Shown: positions 58,784 to 64,000 of the stretch, in pieces
Numbering within the stretch: position 1 is the first letter of the stretch
How the letters are laid out: the number at the start of each line of letters is the position of its first letter
Source: Lysinibacillus irui
GTDB taxonomy: Bacteria > Bacillota > Bacilli > Bacillales_A > Planococcaceae
Assembly: GCF_028877475.1 (NCBI RefSeq)
Contig: NZ_CP113527.1
Coordinates: 3,093,501 to 3,157,500, forward strand
Reading direction: 5' to 3'
DNA length: 64,000 nt
Program-made: the position numbers and the translations under genes
The notes under the pieces: generated by a model
The model's database searches: none
Seen by the model: only the letters and a program-made list of their open reading frames with translations
What the model was told of the DNA's origin: nothing

Positions 58784-59917
58784 ATGAAAAAACCTGTTAA
58801 AAAAACATGGCTTTTGGCTTCAGCGCTTACACTAGGAATGGCTGTCTTAACACCGCTTCAGGCTGGTGCGACATCTGTAGAAACAACAAAAAATGTCACA
58901 ATTCAAATAGAACACCAAATAAAAGGGACCATTAAATATTTTGATGGCTATGGCTTAACTATGAAAGGAACAGATGGAAAAAATTATTTCATTGGCTTAC
59001 ACAAGTTCTCTGATAAGCAAATCGAGCAATTAAAGCTTGTAGAAGGTCAAGAAATTTCTGTTGAGGGCACTATTCTAAAAGATTACTCAGACTTCTTTAC
59101 CTTTGACGTATTCAAAAAAAGTTTACCTAAAGGGGTAACAAAAGAAGAGATTGTCCAATTAGAAAAGCTTTTTAACGACTTAAAAAAGTTTGAAAAAGAA
59201 GAGAATTATGAGGAAATGGATCGAATCTATGAGGCGATGAATGCCATTACAAGACCGTATGAATTAGCAAACTGGCAACCAGAGCCCTTTGAGGAATTTA
59301 TCAATGAAGCAGCTTTCGCTGAAAAAAATATCGTTATTAAAGCACAAGATAAAGAGCAGCTAAAAACACTTTATTCAGAATGGATAAAATTTGTAAAAGA
59401 AGATAATATGGATGCAGCTCAAGAAAAAATAGATAAAATTTATTCGATTCTTGATATTTATTACGCAGAACTATATCCACCACTTACGTTTGAACAATAT
59501 ATGGCAGACTTCGAAGTAGAATTAACAAAAGAGGAACTAGCAGAACTAAAAACGGTCTATGAAGATGCTCAAAAAGCAGACAAAGAGAAAAATGAAGAGC
59601 TTTCAACGAAGCTTTGGGAGCAATTTTACGAAATGCTAAACTCACACTTTAAATACGAGCCTATTTCTTTTGAAGAATATATGGCTGATATTGAATTCGA
59701 CATTAGTCAATCAGATTACACTAAATTAAAACAGCACTACGAAGAAGCCGTGAAACTTGAGCAAAATGGCGAAGAAGAAAAAGCTGGCGAGCAATGGGAG
59801 GCCTTCTACAAAATTTTAGATCCTTATTATGAAGCTAATAGAGACATCCTAATCTCAGCATCTAAACTAACAATAAATGGGCAAGTTGTACTTCCAGAAC
59901 CAGAGCTAACTCAATAA
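58784..59917 (+). CDS. Secreted four-repeat protein, function unknown
   Basis: This 377-residue exported protein has a signal peptide at 1-29 and a beta-rich OB-like domain at about 40-110 (GTIKYFDGYGLTMKGTDGKN). Four helical repeats of 55-65 residues follow at about 115-360. Units contain motifs such as FEQYMADFE, FEEYMADIE, LKTVYEDAQK and WEQFYEMLN / WEAFYKILD. It is very acidic (Glu/Lys-rich). I recognise no family. AAAGGAG precedes the ATG. It is monocistronic with a terminator; the neighbour downstream is a serine beta-lactamase-like protein. Confidence 0.78.
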   Translation: MKKPVKKTWLLASALTLGMAVLTPLQAGATSVETTKNVTIQIEHQIKGTIKYFDGYGLTMKGTDGKNYFIGLHKFSDKQIEQLKLVEGQEISVEGTILKDYSDFFTFDVFKKSLPKGVTKEEIVQLEKLFNDLKKFEKEENYEEMDRIYEAMNAITRPYELANWQPEPFEEFINEAAFAEKNIVIKAQDKEQLKTLYSEWIKFVKEDNMDAAQEKIDKIYSILDIYYAELYPPLTFEQYMADFEVELTKEELAELKTVYEDAQKADKEKNEELSTKLWEQFYEMLNSHFKYEPISFEEYMADIEFDISQSDYTKLKQHYEEAVKLEQNGEEEKAGEQWEAFYKILDPYYEANRDILISASKLTINGQVVLPEPELTQ

Positions 59918-59924
59918 ATTTTTA

Positions 59925-59959
59925 AGGGCTCTCCTATTGATATAGGAGCAGCTCTTTTT
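59925..59959 (+). terminator. Intrinsic terminator after the repeat protein
   Basis: A stem AGGGCT-CTCCTAT / ATAGGAG-AGCTCT with a 4-nt loop (one mismatch, one bulge) is followed by T residues. Confidence 0.8.
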
Positions 59960-60082
59960 GATGTGACGAAATTGTCATGTTATCCCTTAAATAGTCATGT
60001 TAATCGATGGTTTGACCATAATTTGCTTGTTATAGTAATCCATGTTGAAACAAACAAATTACATCTTAAGGAGAAAATCTAC

Positions 60083-61567
60083 ATGACAATGTTCATAAAA
60101 AAATTCGTGATGATGGCTGTAATGTTCGTATTTTTTACTTTCATACCCGAAGTAGTACAGGCAACATCGAGGGATACCATTCATAAAATTGACCAATTTA
60201 TTGAGGAACAACAAAACATTAGTAAAATCCCAGGTCTTTCAGTCATCATTGTTGATAAGGGCGAAACCGTATATCAAAAGAGCTTTGGCTTTGCTGATAC
60301 AGAAACAAAAACGCCTGTCACATCTGATACCCTTTTTGAGCTAGGGTCCACATCTAAAGCATTTACAGGGCTTGCTATTTTACAATTAGAAAAGCAAGGT
60401 TTGTTAAAACGATCAGATGATGTTCGAAAGTATATCCCGTGGTTAACATTAACCTTTAATGGCGAGGAACAGGTTATTACCATTCAGCAGTTATTGTCAC
60501 ATACCAGCGGAATTCCCTCAAATTCAATTACTCGGATTCCAGAAAGTACGGCTGATAACGCTCTTGAGCTAACGGTCAAAACATTACTGGACCAACAGCT
60601 AAATCGTAAACCAGGTAGTTCCTTTGAATATGCAACAATTAATTATGATGTCTTAGGATTAGTAATTGAACAAGTTTCAAAACAGCCATTTGATCGGTAT
60701 ATCCAACAAAAAATTTTACAGCCAATTGGTATGAATGAATCTTTTGTAGGAATTCACCAGGTACATTCTTCAAAAATGGCTTCTGGTTATAAAATAGGTC
60801 TGATGAAAGAACAGCCATACATACCACCTGTCTATCGCGGCAATATCCCTGCAGGCTATGTCATCAGTAACGCCAATGATATAGCGAGATGGTTAAAATT
60901 ACAGTTAGGGAACAGTAGCATCTATTCTATCAGTAACCATGTAATACAAGAATCACATACTCCAGATCAAACAGTGGAGCCTTTTGATACCAATACTTAT
61001 TATGCAAACGGTTGGGCCATTGTGGAGAAGGATAAAAAGCCATACATTTACCATGCTGGTGAAAACCCAACCTTTACCTCGTACTTCATCATGCAACCTG
61101 ATGAACAAATAGGCGTAGCTATTTTAGCCAATATGAATACAAGCTTTACGACAGCGATTGGACAAGGTGTCATGGATATATGGGAAGGTAAAACGGTTCA
61201 AGGACAACATGTTAGTAGCTATCAAAAACTAGATAAAATTGTAACTATTATAAGTGCCTTCGTCATCGTAATCAGTATAATATTCTGTTATCTATTATTT
61301 AAAATTGCACAAAGATTTTATAAAAAACAACGTGAGGTCGCAACATTAAATTATAAGAGAATTTCCCTTATTTCTGTCCATATAGTAATTGTTGCTTTGC
61401 TAATGGCAGCTATATTTATAGTCCCAAATATTGTCGGCTTAAATTGGACATTTATAAAAGTTTGGGCACCTACTTCTATCACGGTATTATTGTATAGTAC
61501 CATTATGGCAAGCTCCCTATATTTATTATTAGGTTTATCACTCACTGTTACTAAAAAGAATATCTAA
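60083..61567 (+). CDS. Serine beta-lactamase-like (class C/PBP4*) membrane protein
   Basis: This 494-residue protein has a signal peptide at 1-27, a beta-lactamase-type domain at about 30-385 with SxxK (Ser89-Thr-Ser-Lys92), the second motif around YATINYDVLG, and HAG as third motif (YHAGENP). A C-terminal part with four membrane segments (about 395-490) follows. Such proteins cleave D-amino acid or other peptide bonds and are often misannotated as beta-lactamases. The ATG at 60,083 follows AAGGAG. The 40-residue upstream extension has no site. Confidence 0.9.
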   Translation: MTMFIKKFVMMAVMFVFFTFIPEVVQATSRDTIHKIDQFIEEQQNISKIPGLSVIIVDKGETVYQKSFGFADTETKTPVTSDTLFELGSTSKAFTGLAILQLEKQGLLKRSDDVRKYIPWLTLTFNGEEQVITIQQLLSHTSGIPSNSITRIPESTADNALELTVKTLLDQQLNRKPGSSFEYATINYDVLGLVIEQVSKQPFDRYIQQKILQPIGMNESFVGIHQVHSSKMASGYKIGLMKEQPYIPPVYRGNIPAGYVISNANDIARWLKLQLGNSSIYSISNHVIQESHTPDQTVEPFDTNTYYANGWAIVEKDKKPYIYHAGENPTFTSYFIMQPDEQIGVAILANMNTSFTTAIGQGVMDIWEGKTVQGQHVSSYQKLDKIVTIISAFVIVISIIFCYLLFKIAQRFYKKQREVATLNYKRISLISVHIVIVALLMAAIFIVPNIVGLNWTFIKVWAPTSITVLLYSTIMASSLYLLLGLSLTVTKKNI

Positions 61568-61754
61568 GAAGATTTATTTTAAAGGAAAGCTTCCATTATG
61601 GAGTATGGTCTACATCAGTTCATCTGTGCTACCATTCACCATTGCCATTCTTGATCGGTTTTCTTTTGTCCAATATAGAATCATCGACTAGACGAAAACC
61701 CCCTCTCCTTTCAACGTCTTGACATACAATAAATTGAAGAAAGGAGAGGTCTTT

Positions 61755-61970
61755 ATGGGATACTACGGAAATGCAGGCAATTATAATTGTTGTTACGGCG
61801 GCTATGGTCATGGCTATGCTGGAAGTTATGGTGGAGGCTATGGTAACGAGTATGGCGGTGGTTATTGCATGGACTATGGTAAGAATAATAGTTCACCATT
61901 CGTATTAATTGTTGTACTATTTATTCTGCTCATTATTGTAGGCGCAACATTCGTAGATAAAGAATATTAA
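61755..61970 (+). CDS. YjcZ family sporulation protein
   Basis: This 71-residue protein has a Gly/Tyr-rich N-terminal two-thirds (GGYGHGYAGSYGGGYGNEY) and ends in one membrane segment FVLIVVLFILLIIVGATF, the hallmark of YjcZ/SscA-type sporulation proteins. These are small spore-associated proteins of unclear role, probably spore coat or membrane. GGAGAGG precedes the ATG at 61,755. Cys residues at CCYGGYG and YCMD could cross-link. Confidence 0.9.
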   Translation: MGYYGNAGNYNCCYGGYGHGYAGSYGGGYGNEYGGGYCMDYGKNNSSPFVLIVVLFILLIIVGATFVDKEY

Positions 61971-62016
61971 TTTTTAGCATCTTTCATTACTGGTAAGAAA
62001 TCTCATATTCTAACGC

Positions 62017-62046
62017 AAAAGGGTCGCTGTCAGGTGACCCTTTTTA
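62017..62046 (+). terminator. Intrinsic terminator after the YjcZ-type gene
   Basis: A stem AAAGGGTC / GACCCTTT with a 10-nt loop is followed by T residues. Confidence 0.82.
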
Positions 62047-62201
62047 TTTATAAAATTTACTTTCAGCCCGTCTCCCCTAGTAGCTTAAAACCATATGTTT
62101 ATTTCAACAAAATCGTCAGAAAATGAAACGAACTACAACTTTGAAACGTAAATATACTTAAGTAAAGTTAGTAACTATTATTGAAAAAGGGGATGAGTTC
62201 C

Positions 62202-62387
62202 ATGATCGAATGGTGGCAAAAAAGGAAAAAGAAAACGAGAAGAAACAGAAAGAGTTATAATAAGTCCCCTCTAGTAGAATTATTTATTAACGTACTATTT
62301 TTGATACCTGAATTGTTTTTATTCCCATTCAGATTAATTTATTGGTTGTTAAGAGGGGTGGGAAGATTTATTGGAGAGGTCATTTAA
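62202..62387 (+). CDS. Small basic membrane protein, function unknown
   Basis: The 61-residue product has a strongly basic N-terminus (WWQKRKKKTRRNRKSY) and a hydrophobic segment at about 29-55, ending GRFIGEVI. AAAGGGG lies about ten bases before the ATG at 62,202, and a terminator follows. It resembles small membrane proteins common in Bacillales, but I cannot assign a family. Confidence 0.65.
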   Translation: MIEWWQKRKKKTRRNRKSYNKSPLVELFINVLFLIPELFLFPFRLIYWLLRGVGRFIGEVI

Positions 62388-62437
62388 TTTTTTTCTTGAA
62401 CTTGGATGCTGTGATCTCTTATTTTAATTGTTTTACA

Positions 62438-62486
62438 CAAAAAACACTCAAAAACTTGTATTCATAAGATTTTGAGTGTTTTTTAT
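62438..62486 (+). terminator. Intrinsic terminator after the small membrane protein
   Basis: A stem AAAAAACACTCAAAA / TTTTGAGTGTTTTTT with a 16-nt loop continues into a T-rich tract. It is symmetrical and may act in both directions. Confidence 0.85.
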
Positions 62487-62744
62487 TTTTCAAGGAGTGA
62501 ATTTTGAATGGACAGCATCCTACTGTTTTTTTATATAGTAAATAAATGCATCAAATTGCTGTATCACGAGCCATCATAAATACCATATAAACTTATGCAA
62601 ACAGCTGTTAGAGAGAACACCTTTTTATCTTCTATCCAAAACAGCCCATACAAAAAGGCAATTCAAGAAAACGGTAAGATATCATAAGTTACTTAAACTT
62701 TTGAATATCCACCATATTTTCTTAAACTGCCCATTAAAAATCAA
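62487..62744. other. Gap between small membrane gene and ltaS
   Basis: About 260 bp (about 355 bp from the previous stop) hold no supported gene, promoter or clear hairpin beyond the preceding terminator. I see nothing else in it. Confidence 0.5.
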
Positions 62745-64000
62745 TTAATTAGATTCTACAGTCGTGTTCTTAGTGTCTTTAGAGTAATTATACTTTGATG
62801 GATCTACAGGTGTATACCCTGTTGGTGTATAGAATCTCAATAAGTCACCATTGACGACTTGATCCGATAATTTTAGTTTATGATCTACTTCGTTTTTCAT
62901 CGACTTAGCAAAGTCTAATTGACTATCATCTAGAGGCAAACCTGTTTTATTATCATAAAATTTTTCATTAATTGAATAAATCGTAGGACTAACAAAATCT
63001 CCATTTCTGAATGGTACGATTTCATCATGCTCTTCTGATAATAAATCAGAACCAAATTGAATGAAATTTTGCGTATCAATTCCTAGTAAATGCAATAACG
63101 TTGGAAGAAGATCTATTTGGCCACCATAAGTATGGTTAGTTCCACCTTGCATTCCTGGAACATGGATAAATAATGGTACGCGTTGCAAATTAGCACTTTC
63201 ATAAGGTGTAATTTCTTTGCCAATCACTTGCTCCATTGCTCTATTATGATTATCTGAAATACCGTAATGGTCACCATAAAGAACAATCATCGAATTATCA
63301 TATAGGCCCGACTCTTTTAATTGATTGAAGACCTGTTTGATTGCTTCATCTGCATAGCGTGCTGTTTGGAAATAATTATCAACACTTGCATCGCCAGTAT
63401 TCGCTTTATCAATTGTTACTAAATCTTGACTCATTTTATACGGATAATGGTTACCTACTGTAATTAATTTTGTATAAAAAGGTTGTGGTAACGAACTTAA
63501 AAGACTTTGTGATTGTTCAAAGAACGGTTTATCTAACAAACCATATTCAGCCATATCACCTGAAGAACCAGTATTATAATAACTTGCATCAAAGAAATGC
63601 TCGTATCCAAAGGACTTATAAATCACATTTCGGTTCCAGAAGCTTCCGTTATTCCCATGGAATACAGCTGATGTATAACCATGATCTTTTAAAATGCTTG
63701 GAGCAGCCTGGTACGTATTTTGTGCTTTTGTAATATAAGCAGACCCTTGTGGTAACCCAAATAAAGAATTTTCTAGCATAAATTCAGCATCTGAAGTTTT
63801 ACCTTGACCTGTTTGATGGAAGAAATTATCAAAATACATTGTATTCTTATCTTTTGTTAATGAGTTTAAAAATGGTGTAACTTCCTCACCGTTTAATTTA
63901 TAGTTGATAAGAAAATTTTGGAACGATTCTAAATGTAAATAGATAACGTTCATGCCTTTTGCTGCACCAAAATAGTCTGCATTAGGTTTGGCATGATTTG
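62745..64000 (-). CDS. ltaS: Lipoteichoic acid synthase family (5' end outside window)
   Basis: The visible 418 residues are the extracellular catalytic domain of an LtaS-type sulfatase-fold enzyme: NVIYLHLESFQNFLINYKLNG, the catalytic-threonine segment GQGKTSDAEFMLENSLFG, SAVFHGNNGSFWNRNVIYKSFG, GDHYGISDNHNR and TYGGQIDLLPTLLHLLG. LtaS polymerises glycerol-phosphate from phosphatidylglycerol. The reading frame continues to the window edge (KPNADYFGAAKG), so the N-terminal membrane part is missing. The ATG at 63,953 is internal. Paralogues exist in Bacillus, so the exact member is uncertain. Confidence 0.93.
   Translation of the reverse strand, partial: NHAKPNADYFGAAKGMNVIYLHLESFQNFLINYKLNGEEVTPFLNSLTKDKNTMYFDNFFHQTGQGKTSDAEFMLENSLFGLPQGSAYITKAQNTYQAAPSILKDHGYTSAVFHGNNGSFWNRNVIYKSFGYEHFFDASYYNTGSSGDMAEYGLLDKPFFEQSQSLLSSLPQPFYTKLITVGNHYPYKMSQDLVTIDKANTGDASVDNYFQTARYADEAIKQVFNQLKESGLYDNSMIVLYGDHYGISDNHNRAMEQVIGKEITPYESANLQRVPLFIHVPGMQGGTNHTYGGQIDLLPTLLHLLGIDTQNFIQFGSDLLSEEHDEIVPFRNGDFVSPTIYSINEKFYDNKTGLPLDDSQLDFAKSMKNEVDHKLKLSDQVVNGDLLRFYTPTGYTPVDPSKYNYSKDTKNTTVESN

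Noticed and set aside
60083..61567. Antibiotic-resistance beta-lactamase
   Set aside because: Motifs fit the broad serine hydrolase/class C-like family; the long membrane C-terminus and family spread make resistance an unsupported inference.

Overview
The window is chromosomal DNA of a low-GC, endospore-forming Gram-positive bacterium of the Bacillales. The nearest relatives are probably Lysinibacillus or other Planococcaceae. The evidence is the gene order tig-clpX-lonA-engB ... hemAXCDBL ... valS-folC ... maf-radC-mreBCD, sporulation and germination genes (SpoIIB-like, SpoVID-like, a GerA-type operon, YjcZ), S-layer-homology surface proteins, and a menaquinol oxidase (qox) operon. The genus is inferred from content and not proven. 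No tRNA, rRNA, CRISPR array, insertion sequence or prophage is visible.

Layout. Positions 1-33,400 lie almost wholly on the minus strand. In transcription order they are ysoA-like, tig, clpX, lonA, engB, a YjfB-like small gene, three secreted or cell-wall genes (one beta-rich exported protein and two SLH proteins, one with a von Willebrand A domain), hemA, hemX, hemC, hemD, hemB, hemL, a CoxG-like gene, a SpoVID-like gene, valS behind a T-box leader, two tandem folC paralogues, a SpoIIB-like gene, maf, radC and mreBCD (mreD cut by the window edge). Positions 33,600-40,900 lie on the plus strand: two genes of unknown function (one DUF2785), qoxABCD, and a lipoprotein. Positions 41,000-52,500 are mainly minus: UspA, a PQQ-type sugar dehydrogenase lipoprotein, a small ORF, a YugN-like gene, a hydrolase-SDR-Baeyer-Villiger monooxygenase operon with a divergent LuxR-type regulator, a gerAA-AB-AC operon and a GNAT acetyltransferase. 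From 52,600 to the end: a nucleoid-associated protein, a PucR-type regulator divergent from an MFS transporter and M20 amidohydrolase, a repeat-containing secreted protein, a serine beta-lactamase-like membrane protein, YjcZ, a small membrane protein, and the 3' part of ltaS.

How the genes work together. The hem cluster makes uroporphyrinogen III precursors, and qoxABCD is a haem-using terminal oxidase. Mre proteins, LtaS and the SLH proteins belong to the cell envelope. The oxidoreductase cluster fits a route alcohol to ketone to ester or lactone to acid plus alcohol. The regulator-MFS-M20 group looks like uptake and hydrolysis of an acylated amino compound. Compared with Bacillus subtilis, the differences are: three exported or SLH genes and a YjfB-like gene between engB and hemA, no lonB between clpX and lonA, a second folC paralogue where comC would lie, a SpoVID-like protein without a LysM region, and no ysxE. 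I did not find a clearly new multi-gene system. The best candidates for novelty are the SLH/vWA cluster with a possible structured leader, the second FolC, and the four-repeat secreted protein.
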